A stretch of DNA of 36,316 bases from Paracoccaceae bacterium. GTDB taxonomy: Bacteria > Pseudomonadota > Alphaproteobacteria > Rhodobacterales > Rhodobacteraceae. Both the position numbers and the translations under genes were made by a program. Positions 9,305 to 18,179 of the stretch are shown here, piece after piece. Each line of letters starts with the position of its first letter. Position 1 is the first letter of the stretch. Location: the NCBI GenBank assembly GCA_902602765.1, contig CACKSH010000018.1, forward strand, positions 1 to 36,316, in the 5' to 3' direction. The notes beneath the pieces are model-generated. The model searched no databases. It was not told where the DNA came from and worked only from the letters and a program-made list of their open reading frames with translations.

Positions 9305-10351
9305 TCAATAAGGCATTGGATTGAATTTATGGGTTTCATTTACTAAATCGATGCACTCTTGGCTCAAGTCAATATTACCAGCCTCTAAAATAATTGGAAG
9401 CTGATCAACTGACGTTGCTCCAAAAATAGAAGAACACATAAATGGTCTCGTTTTGCACCACGCCAAAGCAAGATGTATGGGATTTAAACCAAACTCTTTG
9501 GCTATCTTCAGGTATGATCTAACTGCCATTTCCGATCTAGGATTATCTCTTCCTCCCAAATCTTGATTTATTAATTTCCGCGAGTTTTCTGGTAGATTTC
9601 CATCTAAATATTTACCTGTTAACAGACCAGCCGCTAGTGGAGAAAAAGCCATTAAACCAACCCCCTCATTAACACTTAATTCCGCTAAATCAGTATCGTA
9701 TAGTCTACATAATAAGGAATATTCATTTTGAATAGTTGCTACTCTTGGCAATTTATGTTCCTCGGATAATTTTAACCAATTAGCGGTCCCCCAAGCACTT
9801 TCATTCGATAAGCCAAAATATCTTATATTGCCCTTTTCTACTTCCTTTTGAAGAATAACCAAACATTCATACATATTCTCTAAGGTGCTTTTTTTATCTT
9901 GTCTGGATGGATCATATTTCCAATTCTGACGAAACATATATGAACCCCGATTGGGCCAATGAAATTGATACAAATCAATATAGTCAGTTTTGAGCCTTTT
10001 AAGACTACCTTCAACCGCACTCTGAATAGTATCTTTTGTTATCGGCGCACCATTTCGTACATGGGATAGACCCTTCCCAGAATGCTTAGTAGCTAATATA
10101 AAATCCGACCGACGGTTTTTATTTGCAGATATCCACCTACCAATTATTTCCTCTGAGCGCCCAATGGTTTCAGCAGAAATTGGATTTACTGGGTACATTT
10201 CAGCAGTGTCTATGAAGTTTATATTATTTGATAAGCACAAATCAATTTGTCGATGAGCATCCGCTTCAGGTGTTTGTGTGCCATAAGTCATTGTACCTAA
10301 ACATAATTCAGAAACTTTTAGCCCAGTTTGTCCTAGCTCAAACATTTTCAT
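9305..10351 (-). CDS. Aldo/keto reductase, Tas-like
   Basis: NADPH-dependent oxidoreductase with a TIM-barrel fold, 348 residues. The AKR catalytic residues are visible: Asp and Tyr in FIDTAEMYPVNP, Lys in ILATKHSG and His in YQFHWPN. The opening GLKVSELCLGTMTYGTQTPE, the tryptophan-rich middle and GLSNESAWG closely resemble E. coli Tas (YgdS). The ATG at 10351 is preceded by GGGAGAAA. It is divergent from the ImuA-like gene, and the 86-base gap between them holds an SOS box, so it may also respond to DNA damage. Physiological substrate unknown. Confidence 0.92.
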   Translation of the reverse strand: MKMFELGQTGLKVSELCLGTMTYGTQTPEADAHRQIDLCLSNNINFIDTAEMYPVNPISAETIGRSEEIIGRWISANKNRRSDFILATKHSGKGLSHVRNGAPITKDTIQSAVEGSLKRLKTDYIDLYQFHWPNRGSYMFRQNWKYDPSRQDKKSTLENMYECLVILQKEVEKGNIRYFGLSNESAWGTANWLKLSEEHKLPRVATIQNEYSLLCRLYDTDLAELSVNEGVGLMAFSPLAAGLLTGKYLDGNLPENSRKLINQDLGGRDNPRSEMAVRSYLKIAKEFGLNPIHLALAWCKTRPFMCSSIFGATSVDQLPIILEAGNIDLSQECIDLVNETHKFNPMPY

Positions 10352-10422
10352 ACTGATTTCTCCCAGTAAATATTTAACTTAAGTCCTAGACAAAATATTA
10401 CTAAACACAAGAAACTATTTGA

Positions 10423-10437
10423 GAACAAAACAAGAAC
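10423..10437. promoter_or_regulatory. LexA (SOS) box, GAAC-N7-GAAC
   Basis: GAACAAAACAAGAAC is an exact match to the alphaproteobacterial LexA consensus (GTTC-N7-GTTC on the other strand). It ends one base before the first ATG of the ImuA-like gene and lies 72 bases from the aldo/keto reductase start. Position in a promoter gap next to a SOS-type gene makes a chance match less likely. Confidence 0.8.
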
Positions 10438-11049
10438 ATGATATTTTTGCTTATGAACCTGAGTCTTTTGATAAATGGCAACACTATAAGCCAGCCTAAA
10501 ATTCCAATTTATGAAAATATAGGGCTGGAACATGGGCGCGTACATGAATGTTATGGGCCAGATAAATTGTTTTTTCCATTCTTCTTAGCTCAAAGGTGCA
10601 AAGGCCCAATATTATGGATACGTCCTTCATATTTTAAGCATATGGTTAATCCAAACGGAATCTCAAAATGGGTTAACCCACATCGGTTTATATTTGTTAA
10701 TTCCCCATCTTTTAAGAATACACTATGGTGCATAGAAGAGAGTCTCAGGATCGGAATACCGCCACTAATCATAGCAGAGCTAGAACAAATCCCAACTCTC
10801 ACCCAAATTAGGCGTATGCACTTGGCAGCTAAAAGTTGTAAATCATCGAAGGTTACTCCATTGCCATTGATACTAACACCAAAAGATGGAGGCGCGTTAG
10901 GCGTTGAAACGCGTTGGCATATTAGGCCCAATAATACAAACGCACCATATCAATGGAAACTAGATTTAACACGTGCAAGACTAGTGCCAGAAAAAAAATT
11001 TTTTCTAACAGGAATTAGAAACAAACTTGAAATATCATTACCTACATGA
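10438..11049 (+). CDS. ImuA-like (RecA/SulA-related) protein
   Basis: Protein of 203 residues resembling the ImuA family, the RecA-like accessory proteins of mutagenic translesion synthesis. Recognisable segments are GRVHECYGP at 33-41, GPILWIRP, a helix with LWCIEESLRIG, RRMHLAAKS and GGALGVETRWHI. It has no recognisable Walker A lysine. The partner genes imuB and dnaE2 are not in the window, so this copy is solitary. The ATG at 10438 abuts the LexA box; the second in-frame ATG at 10453 is an alternative start and would leave room for LexA over the promoter. Family call is from remembered roseobacter homologues and is moderately sure. Confidence 0.7.
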   Translation: MIFLLMNLSLLINGNTISQPKIPIYENIGLEHGRVHECYGPDKLFFPFFLAQRCKGPILWIRPSYFKHMVNPNGISKWVNPHRFIFVNSPSFKNTLWCIEESLRIGIPPLIIAELEQIPTLTQIRRMHLAAKSCKSSKVTPLPLILTPKDGGALGVETRWHIRPNNTNAPYQWKLDLTRARLVPEKKFFLTGIRNKLEISLPT

Positions 11050-11205
11050 AATGAGCTATTCAATGAGGCGTGAAGTCGGCATAATAAATAGTACTGTGTT
11101 TACAATCAGAGCTGATGCAATCTGACTTTTACTAAACTGAATTGGTTAAGTATCTTCCAAATCTCATCGACATAAGCTACATGATTATAAAACAACAGGC
11201 CCACT

Positions 11206-12927
11206 ATGCAGCGTCACCTCATCACTTCGGCAATACCATACATAAATGGCGTAAAACACCTTGGTAATCTTATAGGTAGTCAACTACCAGCTGATTTATA
11301 TGCCAGATATCAGCGTGGCCGCGGTAATGAAGTATTATTTCTTTGTGCAACGGATGAACATGGAACTCCTGCCGAGTTAGCAGCAACGAAAGCAGGCCAA
11401 AATATATCAGATTACTGTAAGGAAATGCACGAAGTACAAGCTAAATTGGCAGAGGGCTTTTGCCTATCTTTCGATCATTTTGGAAGATCTTCAAGTCAAG
11501 AGAACCACAAATTAACTCAGCACTTCGCAGGTCAACTCGAAGCGGCAGGCTTAATAGATGAAGTTAGAGAGACCCAAATTTATTCTCATGTTGACAAGCG
11601 GTTTTTACCTGATCGCTATATCGAGGGAACCTGTCCTGAGTGTGGCTTCGAGGATGCCCGAGGCGATCAATGTGATAATTGCACAAAGCAATTGGATCCG
11701 ACAGATTTAATAAACCCGCGATCTTCGATTTCAGGGACCAGCGAACTGGAACGGCGAGAGACTAAACATTTATATCTTTGTCAGTCCAATATGAAGAAAA
11801 AATTGGAAGATTGGATTGATAGCAAGACAGACTGGCCCATTCTAACAACATCTATTGCCAAGAAATGGTTAAATGACGGAGATGGGTTACAAGACCGTGG
11901 GATTACACGAGACCTTGACTGGGGCATACCTGTTAAAAAAGGTGATAACGCCTGGCCTGGGATGGAAGAAAAGGTTTTTTATGTTTGGTTTGATGCTCCA
12001 ATAGAATACATTGCTTGTGCCCAAGAGTGGGTAAATTCTGGAAAAGGCGAGCAATGGGAAAGCTGGTGGCGAACTGATCAAGGAGCAGATGACGTAACTT
12101 ATACCCAATTCATGGGAAAGGATAATGTTCCTTTTCACACCCTTTCTTTCCCTGCTACAATCTTAGGTTCAGGGGAACCATGGAAGCTAGTAGACTACAT
12201 AAAATCCTTCAATTATCTAAATTATGATGGCGGTCAATTTTCTACTTCGAGAGGTCGAGGCGTGTTCATGGATGATGCTCTTGACATTCTTCCGGCAGAT
12301 TATTGGCGTTGGTGGCTTTTAAGTCATGCACCTGAGAGTTCTGACGCTGAATTTACCTGGGATAATTTTCAGGGCAGCGTTAACAAAGATCTAGCAGACG
12401 TTTTGGGAAACTTTGTAAGCCGAGTTACAAAATTTTGTAGGTCCAAATTTGGTGAAGAAATACCATCAGGCGGTGACTATGGAACAGCCGAACATAGCCT
12501 TTTTGAAAATTTAACAGCTCAAATCCGAGCCTATGAAAAATATATGGAGTCCATAGAAATCCGTAAGGCGGCATCTGAGCTGCGCTCTATTTGGGCCTTG
12601 GGAAATGAATACCTTCAATCATCAGCACCATGGTCAGTATATAAAGAAGATGAAAAGAAAGCAGCTGCACAAATTCGATTAGCACTCAACTTAATTCGAA
12701 TTTATGCTATTTTATCGAGGCCATTCATTCCAAACACAGCAGAAAAGCTTATGACTGCGATGCAATGTGATGACTGGAGCTGGCCAGAAAATTTAGAAGA
12801 AGCATTAAACAAATTGATGGCTGGTTCTGAATTCATTGTACCAGAGGTATTATTTCAAAAAATAAGTGATGAAGAATGTGAAAATTGGCAGTCCCAATTT
12901 TCAGGAACTCGCTCAAAGGGGGATTAA
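11206..12927 (+). CDS. metG: Methionyl-tRNA synthetase
   Basis: Charges tRNA-Met with methionine in the cytoplasm. A class I catalytic domain opens with the HIGH-equivalent [10 protein letters not shown] at residues 12-21. A zinc knuckle with CPEC and CDNC pairs lies at about 143-159. The KMSKS loop is represented by FSTSRGRG near residue 345. The anticodon-binding helical domain follows, and the protein ends at 573 residues without the C-terminal tRNA-binding module found in E. coli MetG. The ATG is preceded by CAGG. The stop TAA is followed directly by the in-frame nuclease reading frame. Confidence 0.97.
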   Translation: MQRHLITSAIPYINGVKHLGNLIGSQLPADLYARYQRGRGNEVLFLCATDEHGTPAELAATKAGQNISDYCKEMHEVQAKLAEGFCLSFDHFGRSSSQENHKLTQHFAGQLEAAGLIDEVRETQIYSHVDKRFLPDRYIEGTCPECGFEDARGDQCDNCTKQLDPTDLINPRSSISGTSELERRETKHLYLCQSNMKKKLEDWIDSKTDWPILTTSIAKKWLNDGDGLQDRGITRDLDWGIPVKKGDNAWPGMEEKVFYVWFDAPIEYIACAQEWVNSGKGEQWESWWRTDQGADDVTYTQFMGKDNVPFHTLSFPATILGSGEPWKLVDYIKSFNYLNYDGGQFSTSRGRGVFMDDALDILPADYWRWWLLSHAPESSDAEFTWDNFQGSVNKDLADVLGNFVSRVTKFCRSKFGEEIPSGGDYGTAEHSLFENLTAQIRAYEKYMESIEIRKAASELRSIWALGNEYLQSSAPWSVYKEDEKKAAAQIRLALNLIRIYAILSRPFIPNTAEKLMTAMQCDDWSWPENLEEALNKLMAGSEFIVPEVLFQKISDEECENWQSQFSGTRSKGD

Positions 12928-13350
12928 ATTATCATACTTTCTGCAGGCTATTGGACAAACTCCCTTATTTGGATCTGTTATCTCAAGATCTTCATAATAG
13001 CATTCTTTGCCGCAGTAATACCACAAGCTGAAGCTTTCGAGTATTCCACCCTTTCAGGCGTAATTTCTCATATCAGAGATGGAGACACAATTGAGGTTGG
13101 CGATATTCCTGTTCGTATTGCGGCTTTAGATTGCCCTGAGAATGATACAGAAGAGGGCAAGGCTGCCTCCAGGTTCGCATCACAATTTGAGAATTCAAAA
13201 GTTATCTGTGATTTAACAGGAGCAATGAGCTATAAAAGATTAGTAGGGTATTGTCGTATAGGGAAAGTTGATTTTGCAACGACTATGACTAAGAATACTA
13301 AGTGCAAATTTTGGTCAAAATATGACGTTTGGCAGAGGTACACTGAATAA
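12928..13350 (+). CDS. SNase-like secreted thermonuclease with no canonical start codon
   Basis: A reading frame that continues in the metG frame just after its TAA. Residues 28-47 (numbered from 12928) form a signal-peptide-like segment ending QAEA, followed by a small staphylococcal-nuclease domain. Expected active-site residues are present: Asp51 and Asp53 in RDGDT, Arg63, Asp68 and Glu71 in VRIAALDCPE, and Arg104 in SYKRLVGYC. No ATG, GTG or TTG occurs in frame upstream of the domain. A strong AAAGGGGG site at 12915-12922 sits 5 bases before ATT at 12928, with ATC and ATA as the next codons, so an ATT-type start or a lost ATG is likely. Predicted 140 residues, periplasmic or extracellular. 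The domain call is firm and the start is not. Confidence 0.72.
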   Translation: MIILSAGYWTNSLIWICYLKIFIIAFFAAVIPQAEAFEYSTLSGVISHIRDGDTIEVGDIPVRIAALDCPENDTEEGKAASRFASQFENSKVICDLTGAMSYKRLVGYCRIGKVDFATTMTKNTKCKFWSKYDVWQRYTE

Positions 13351-13506
13351 AATTCTCGAAAAAGCAATGTTTTATATTAAGTGTGACAAAAATTTAAAGT
13401 AATTTTCATCATAATAAAAATAATTATGACATCACTGATAAAACGACTTGAGCAGAAAATACCAAATCACTGATTACAAATAATCGTTAATAAAATTTTC
13501 AATTTT

Positions 13507-14313
13507 TTAGCTTAGTCGTCCATAAAATGTCTTACGTGCACTTTCTGATAATGCAATTCTTGGCTCAGAATTATAAGCCAGAACCACCAGTATTCTTTTT
13601 GTGTCACCGATAGTCGGGGTAACCCTATGAATTGAATTTCGACCTCTAAACAAGACTAAAGTTCCAGGTTCCATAGTCAAAATTCTAGGAGCAATCGACC
13701 CAGTGAGTAATTTGTCCACACCCTCAAAATTCATCTCATTTTTATCCGCATTTCGAAAGTCTTTTAAATATTGAAATTCACCTCCACCAATGGGGCTCTG
13801 TAATAAAAGAGTTATTGCAAACTCCGAATTGTCAAAATGCCAATTCAGTTCCTGGCCTTGACCGGCATAGTGGACATTTATTGAGGACAATGGATCGTCG
13901 TAGGGAAATAAAGATGTTTCACCTACTACTGCTGCAATGAAGCTTTTGAATGTATTTGAGCTATAGAGTGTTTTAAGCTTTGAAGTCGATTTTATTTGGT
14001 CAGTACAAATACAACCTTTTGATGAGACCAGTTGTTTATTAATAACGTGATCTAAAGCAAACTTACTATCAATTTTTGTTAAGTAAACATTGTGTGTGGA
14101 ATTCGTATAGTAAGCCTGTGAGGCGGCATCCTCAGCCTCTACAACAAGTTCTTTCAAGGTATTGGCGTTCAAAAAGTTTGATAGTGTCAAAACACCATTT
14201 TGGTCTAAATCTATTTTACATTTTTGGGCGAAATCGATATCTGATAAATTATATACTTTTCGATTAATGATCTCACTTAAGTCCATTATATTTTCCATAT
14301 TGTTTTCTTCCAT
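13507..14313 (-). CDS. Fe(II)/2-oxoglutarate-dependent oxygenase
   Basis: Probable small-molecule hydroxylase with a double-stranded beta-helix. The facial triad is readable as His159 and Asp161 in WHFDNSEF and His229 in NSIHRVTP, with the 2-oxoglutarate arginine in TKRILVVLAY (numbered from 14313). The fold context (GGGEF, PGTLVLFRGRNS) resembles the family that includes the BesD/HalD amino-acid halogenases. Those halogenases carry HxG, whereas this protein keeps HxD, so hydroxylation rather than chlorination is expected. The start is uncertain: ATG at 14313, or ATG at 14298, which has the better ribosome site (GGAAGA). Divergent from the iron-binding protein gene. Substrate unknown. Confidence 0.82.
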   Translation of the reverse strand: MEENNMENIMDLSEIINRKVYNLSDIDFAQKCKIDLDQNGVLTLSNFLNANTLKELVVEAEDAASQAYYTNSTHNVYLTKIDSKFALDHVINKQLVSSKGCICTDQIKSTSKLKTLYSSNTFKSFIAAVVGETSLFPYDDPLSSINVHYAGQGQELNWHFDNSEFAITLLLQSPIGGGEFQYLKDFRNADKNEMNFEGVDKLLTGSIAPRILTMEPGTLVLFRGRNSIHRVTPTIGDTKRILVVLAYNSEPRIALSESARKTFYGRLS

Positions 14314-14512
14314 GTAAAAAACAAAAATATTCCTGAATGCAGATATAGGATTACAAATCTCTTGCAATCAATATTCTAATATTAAAAATTTATAAGTGCA
14401 CGCAAGTTCTAAAAACCGAATTGGAAAATGGCGTATAAATAAAATATCTTTTATCTTGACAAATTTACTCAGAATTATTTATTTGATATCCTAACTTGCA
14501 TGGATTAATCAC

Positions 14513-15523
14513 ATGAAAAAATTTGCCCATATCACAATTTTCTTAATCTCATTATTGTTTGGTTCATATTTATCGGCGTCTGAAGTGAATGTTTATTCAT
14601 ATCGGCAGCCCTTCTTGATTGAACCATTGACAAATGCTTTTACCGATAAAACGGGTGTAAAAGTAAACATAGTTTACCTAAGAAAAGGCATGATAGAGCG
14701 CATGAAAGCAGAGGGAAAGCGAAGCCCTGCTGATATTGTGCTAACCGTTGATATTTCTAGATTATCAGCATTAGTTGACGCTGGACTTACACAACAAGTG
14801 ACTAGTGAAGTGCTATCTACAAATGTTCCAAATAAATACAGGGACCCAGCCGGCCACTGGTTTGGGCTAACAACTCGCGCTAGAATTATCTATGCTAGTA
14901 ATGATCGTGTGAAAAATGGAGATATCCTTAAATATGAGGAATTAGCAGATCCAAAGTGGAAGGGTAAAATTTGTATCCGTTCGGGTTTAAATGCCTATAA
15001 TTTGGCACTAACCTCCGCGATAATTCATCATCATGGACAAGAATATGCGTTAGACTGGCTTAGAGGGTTAAAGCAAAATCTTGCACGAAAACCACAGGGA
15101 AATGACAGAGCGCAGGTCAAAGCGATATGGGCGGGAGAATGTGATCTTTCGATAGGAAATACATACTACATGGGGAAAATGCTTAAAGACCCAGAGCAAG
15201 CTGATTGGGCAAATAGCGTCAGTATAGTATTTCCAACGTTTGAAGGTGGTGGAACACATGTAAATGTTTCTGGCATAGGAATGGCAAAATTTTCTCCAAA
15301 CAAGGAAAATGCATTAAAGCTTATGGAGTTTCTCAGCTCTGGCGAAGCACAGGAAATTTATGCGACTGCTAATTTTGAATATCCAATAGCACCAGGAACC
15401 CAAGTAGATGATTTGGTTAAAAGCTGGGGAAACTTTGATGCAGATAAAGTTAACTTAATGACATTAGCAAAGCTAAGGAAACAGGCTTTAAAGCTTACTG
15501 AAATAGTTGACTTTGACGGTTGA
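14513..15523 (+). CDS. Ferric-iron ABC transporter periplasmic binding protein
   Basis: Periplasmic iron-capture protein of the FutA/FbpA/AfuA type, 336 residues. A signal peptide covers about residues 1-23 (MKKF, hydrophobic core, then YLSAS). The mature protein opens EVNVYSYRQPFLIEPL and continues with FTDKTGVKVN, the tyrosine-rich segments and GLTTRARIIYAS typical of the family. A TTGACA at 14456-14461 may be a -35 element, though no clear -10 follows at standard spacing. No permease or ATPase gene adjoins it, so the rest of the transporter must be elsewhere. With hemP and the DUF4856 gene nearby it adds to an iron theme. Confidence 0.88.
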   Translation: MKKFAHITIFLISLLFGSYLSASEVNVYSYRQPFLIEPLTNAFTDKTGVKVNIVYLRKGMIERMKAEGKRSPADIVLTVDISRLSALVDAGLTQQVTSEVLSTNVPNKYRDPAGHWFGLTTRARIIYASNDRVKNGDILKYEELADPKWKGKICIRSGLNAYNLALTSAIIHHHGQEYALDWLRGLKQNLARKPQGNDRAQVKAIWAGECDLSIGNTYYMGKMLKDPEQADWANSVSIVFPTFEGGGTHVNVSGIGMAKFSPNKENALKLMEFLSSGEAQEIYATANFEYPIAPGTQVDDLVKSWGNFDADKVNLMTLAKLRKQALKLTEIVDFDG

Positions 15524-15559
15524 AAATAATTTAATTTACGGTTGGAATAGCTCGTTGAC

Positions 15560-16333
15560 TCAGGCTAGCAATAGTACGCCTAAAAAAAATGCTAATTCTG
15601 TCAGAAAGGCGGTAGCGCCTAAAATGTCTCCCGTTATACCACCCAAATAAAATTTTGCCCTGAAACCACACCATACAGATACGATTAAACCCAGAAGAAT
15701 GCCAAAGGCTAATTGCTCAAAAGAAAAAATAAATAGGCATGGTAAAAACCATAGTAGTAGGCAAACTATTTGACGAATATTACTTCCAAGAAAAGAGACC
15801 GTTGCTGACCCAGCAAATTCAGACACTAAAAACAATCGACGATTAATCATTATGAAGCCCTTACCAACGGCCAGACCCGAGCCCATTATTACAAAAAGCC
15901 AAAGTCCAGTTTCGACTAAACTTGAAATTAAGAGTATTCGAACAATGATTGCCAAGCTCAAAGCAGAAACGCCATACGTCCCTAGCCTACTATCGTGAAT
16001 AATATTACTGATTTTCTCTCCATCACCGCCTGCGCCAAACCCGTCTGCCATATCTGCCAAACCGTCTTCGTGATAAGCACCACTAAGATAGATGCAAAAT
16101 GCGCTTGCTAGGGTGCAACTTAAGAGGATAGGTAAACCCACGATGATCAAGATTTGACCGAGACCACCTGACAATAGACCTACCAACCACCCGGCAAGGG
16201 GGAAAGCCCAGCTGGCGCGTTTTAAATCTGGTGGGTCATCAGAAAAATATGCCCAGTTTATTTTAACGCGTGTGAACTGCATTAAAACTGCCATGAAATC
16301 AACAATATGGCTTTGGCGATAGATGCGTTTCAT
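15560..16333 (-). CDS. cobS: Adenosylcobinamide-GDP ribazoletransferase (cobalamin synthase)
   Basis: Joins adenosylcobinamide-GDP to alpha-ribazole in the inner membrane, a late step of B12 assembly. It has 257 residues and several hydrophobic helices. The family motif YHEDGLADMADGFGAGGDGEK, cut at its middle by the membrane boundary, carries the conserved acidic residues, and SRLGTYG follows. The start region (FTRVKINWAYF) is typical. It lies 40 bases downstream of cobC on the same strand and probably shares its transcript. No cobT is present nearby. Confidence 0.95.
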   Translation of the reverse strand: MKRIYRQSHIVDFMAVLMQFTRVKINWAYFSDDPPDLKRASWAFPLAGWLVGLLSGGLGQILIIVGLPILLSCTLASAFCIYLSGAYHEDGLADMADGFGAGGDGEKISNIIHDSRLGTYGVSALSLAIIVRILLISSLVETGLWLFVIMGSGLAVGKGFIMINRRLFLVSEFAGSATVSFLGSNIRQIVCLLLWFLPCLFIFSFEQLAFGILLGLIVSVWCGFRAKFYLGGITGDILGATAFLTELAFFLGVLLLA

Positions 16334-16373
16334 AACAAGGCTTTCAAATTCATTATATTACAATATGACTACA

Positions 16374-16955
16374 CTAACGGATAACGCGTCTATTCAAATA
16401 GTTAATAACAATTCCATCATTTAAGAAAATAAGCTCGCTGAGAGATAGGTTATCAAATTGAAAACTTAATGCTGACTTCCCAATAAGTTTTGAAAGTACA
16501 GCACGAATTGTACCTGCGTGTGCAATAACTATACTTGGGCCTTCAGAGTCCGTTTTTTCTAGAATTTCATCAATAGCAACATTTACACGCTTGCTCATTT
16601 CATTAAAACTTTCCCCTTTGACTGGCCTATATTCAGCCAATTCTTCTAGAGAGAGTGATCCTATATTTGGTATTTTTTCGAAGGGAACACCCTCCCAGCT
16701 TCCAAAATCTTGCTCTCTTAAGGCATCAAACTGTAATGACCTTACCCTTGGGAATAAATAGTTAGCGGTTTTCACACATCTAGCCGCACTACTTACGAAC
16801 AATTTAAATTCCGCTGGTAATATCTCTCTAATATTTTCTACTTCTGCAACTGTAAGGTTCCTACATTGTATATCCCTCGAGCCATAGAACAGACCATCAG
16901 AGACAACTGGCGCATGCCGTATAAAAATTAATTTTTTACCTAAATTTGTTTGCAA
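16374..16955 (-). CDS. cobC: Histidine phosphatase, probable alpha-ribazole phosphatase
   Basis: A phosphoglycerate-mutase-type phosphatase of 193 residues. The catalytic RHAP motif is in LIFIRHAPVV near residue 13, followed by SSAARCVKTA and the second histidine in IVIAHAGTIRAV. Placement upstream of cobS and divergent from cobU makes removal of the phosphate from alpha-ribazole-5'-phosphate, or from the cobalamin phosphate, the likely role. On sequence alone it is only a histidine phosphatase; the specific name rests on context. Confidence 0.85.
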   Translation of the reverse strand: MQTNLGKKLIFIRHAPVVSDGLFYGSRDIQCRNLTVAEVENIREILPAEFKLFVSSAARCVKTANYLFPRVRSLQFDALREQDFGSWEGVPFEKIPNIGSLSLEELAEYRPVKGESFNEMSKRVNVAIDEILEKTDSEGPSIVIAHAGTIRAVLSKLIGKSALSFQFDNLSLSELIFLNDGIVINYLNRRVIR

Positions 16956-17003
16956 CTTACTTTACTATTAAACTTCTAAATTAATTATGCTTATCATTAC
17001 TCC

Positions 17004-17507
17004 ATGACTATTTCATTTTTTATAGGTGGCGCAAGATCTGGTAAATCCAAAATGGCAGAAATGCATACATTAAAGCTTGGCAAACGAGCAACTTATATTG
17101 CGACTTGCGAAGTATTTGATGAAGAAATGGCTGTAAGAGTTAAAGAACATCAGGAACGGCGTGGAGAAAACTGGTCAACACTTGTGACACCCTTGAACTT
17201 AGCTAGAGAAATTAAAAATATTGACCCAACAAATCCAATTTTAATAGATTGCTTAACACTTTGGCTTTCTAATCATCTTTTGAAGAAAAATGACTTAGAA
17301 AAAAAGATTGATGAACTTGCTGATGTATTGGAAAATTCAAAGTCAGACATTGTATTAGTAAGTAGTGAGGTCGGAACAGGAATTGTTCCTGATAATGCTT
17401 TGGCAAGAAAATTTAGAGATAATGCGGGTTTAATGAATCAAAAAATAGCTTCTGTCTCAGACCAGGTATATTGGGTAGTAGCTGGAATTCCGACCCAGAT
17501 CAAATAA
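17004..17507 (+). CDS. cobU: Adenosylcobinamide kinase / guanylyltransferase
   Basis: Bifunctional enzyme (also called CobP) that phosphorylates adenosylcobinamide and adds GMP, giving the substrate of CobS. The 167 residues are typical. The P-loop GGARSGKSKMAE is at residues 8-19, followed by YIATCEVFDEEM, the HQERRGENW segment carrying the guanylylated histidine, and VSSEVGTGIVPDN. It is divergent from cobC with only 48 bases between the start codons, too short for a cobalamin riboswitch. It converges with the hypothetical gene downstream. Confidence 0.95.
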   Translation: MTISFFIGGARSGKSKMAEMHTLKLGKRATYIATCEVFDEEMAVRVKEHQERRGENWSTLVTPLNLAREIKNIDPTNPILIDCLTLWLSNHLLKKNDLEKKIDELADVLENSKSDIVLVSSEVGTGIVPDNALARKFRDNAGLMNQKIASVSDQVYWVVAGIPTQIK

Positions 17508-17535
17508 CTTAAAATTAGGAAAAATAAATTAAGGT

Positions 17536-18009
17536 CTAGTGTAGAGTTCGACCATCAAGTGGATAGTCGGTTAGATGGCATTTTGATGTAATATCTCTAA
17601 GCGCCAGTCCAAAATCCTCCGCTAAAGCTGCCAGAATGTGAGCTTTTTCAGGTTGAACGATGGTCATTGCTATCATAAGTGCATCTTCACGAGCACCCTC
17701 TGATGCGTATCCAATAAAGTTTGCAAAACATGACTCATCTGCGCCAAAGCATTTGCAGTCCAAACCGTGCCTCATCAGTGGCCGCCGCCCGTTTTCAACA
17801 CACAACTTACAAAGAGTCTCAAAGCTGTCCGTTAATTCTTTCCCTCTGGCCTGACCAAAAACTATCTCAAAATCTCTTGCAATCGCAGTCTGTGCTTCCA
17901 AACTTTGGCACCATAGACGCAAATACGTGATCGCAGTAGATTCTATGGGATCCAGCTCTGATAAAAACCCAACTGGAGCCCCACCCCGAGATATCTGTGA
18001 GGGCCTCAT
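17536..18009 (-). CDS. Conserved hypothetical protein, cysteine-rich, partner of hemP
   Basis: Protein of 157 residues, mainly helical by composition, with no signal peptide or membrane helix. Clustered cysteines (CKLC, then CKCFGADESC around residues 91-108 with a nearby His) suggest metal or cluster binding, which is inference. It reads like a protein I recall as widespread and unnamed in Rhodobacteraceae, beginning with PVGFLSE and containing RRPLMRHG. Its start overlaps the hemP stop as ATGA, so the two are translationally coupled and the protein may act in heme or iron handling. No established function. Confidence 0.8.
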   Translation of the reverse strand: MRPSQISRGGAPVGFLSELDPIESTAITYLRLWCQSLEAQTAIARDFEIVFGQARGKELTDSFETLCKLCVENGRRPLMRHGLDCKCFGADESCFANFIGYASEGAREDALMIAMTIVQPEKAHILAALAEDFGLALRDITSKCHLTDYPLDGRTLH

Positions 18010-18179
18010 TTTGTCAGAATCAGCTTTACAGCTTTTGTAATTCTCAGTGTGTACTGCTTACCAGCCAGAGTTATGGTAGCAACTTTCCCACCTTTAGTCA
18101 GTTCTAACGCATCGTGGGCCGGTACTTCTTCGGTTACAATATCAATATTCTTAATTTCATCTACCATTTCTAAAGCCAT
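18006..18179 (-). CDS. hemP: Hemin uptake protein HemP
   Basis: Small protein of 57 residues ending with the family hallmark YTLRITKAVKLILTK. HemP proteins are tied to heme or siderophore uptake and its regulation in many proteobacteria. The ATG at 18179 is preferred over an in-frame TTG at 18191 because GGGGT lies 7 bases upstream of the ATG. It overlaps the downstream hypothetical gene by 4 bases and the small upstream frame by 10 bases. The promoter presumably lies in the divergent gap that contains the large inverted repeats, consistent with iron control. Confidence 0.88.
   Translation of the reverse strand: MALEMVDEIKNIDIVTEEVPAHDALELTKGGKVATITLAGKQYTLRITKAVKLILTK

Noticed and set aside
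11050-11205. imuB remnant or methionine riboswitch before metG
   Set aside because: The only frame starting at the ImuA-like stop is 24 codons with no ImuB resemblance, and no SAM-riboswitch-like pairing was found.
13351-13506. Coding or RNA gene in the gap after the nuclease
   Set aside because: The 156 bases are A+T-rich with stops in all frames and no stable stem or tRNA-like structure seen.
13507-14313. Amino-acid halogenase of the BesD/HalD type
   Set aside because: The metal motif is HFD, retaining the aspartate that halogenases replace with glycine, so a hydroxylase is the better call.
14401-14430. TTCTAAA resembling half of an Irr iron box upstream of the iron-binding protein gene
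   Set aside because: Only one half-site is present; the expected inverted partner is missing, and such a 7-mer is common in A+T-rich DNA.
16956-17003. Possible cobalamin riboswitch between cobC and cobU
   Set aside because: The gap is 48 bases, far too short for the aptamer, and no B12-box-like sequence was seen.
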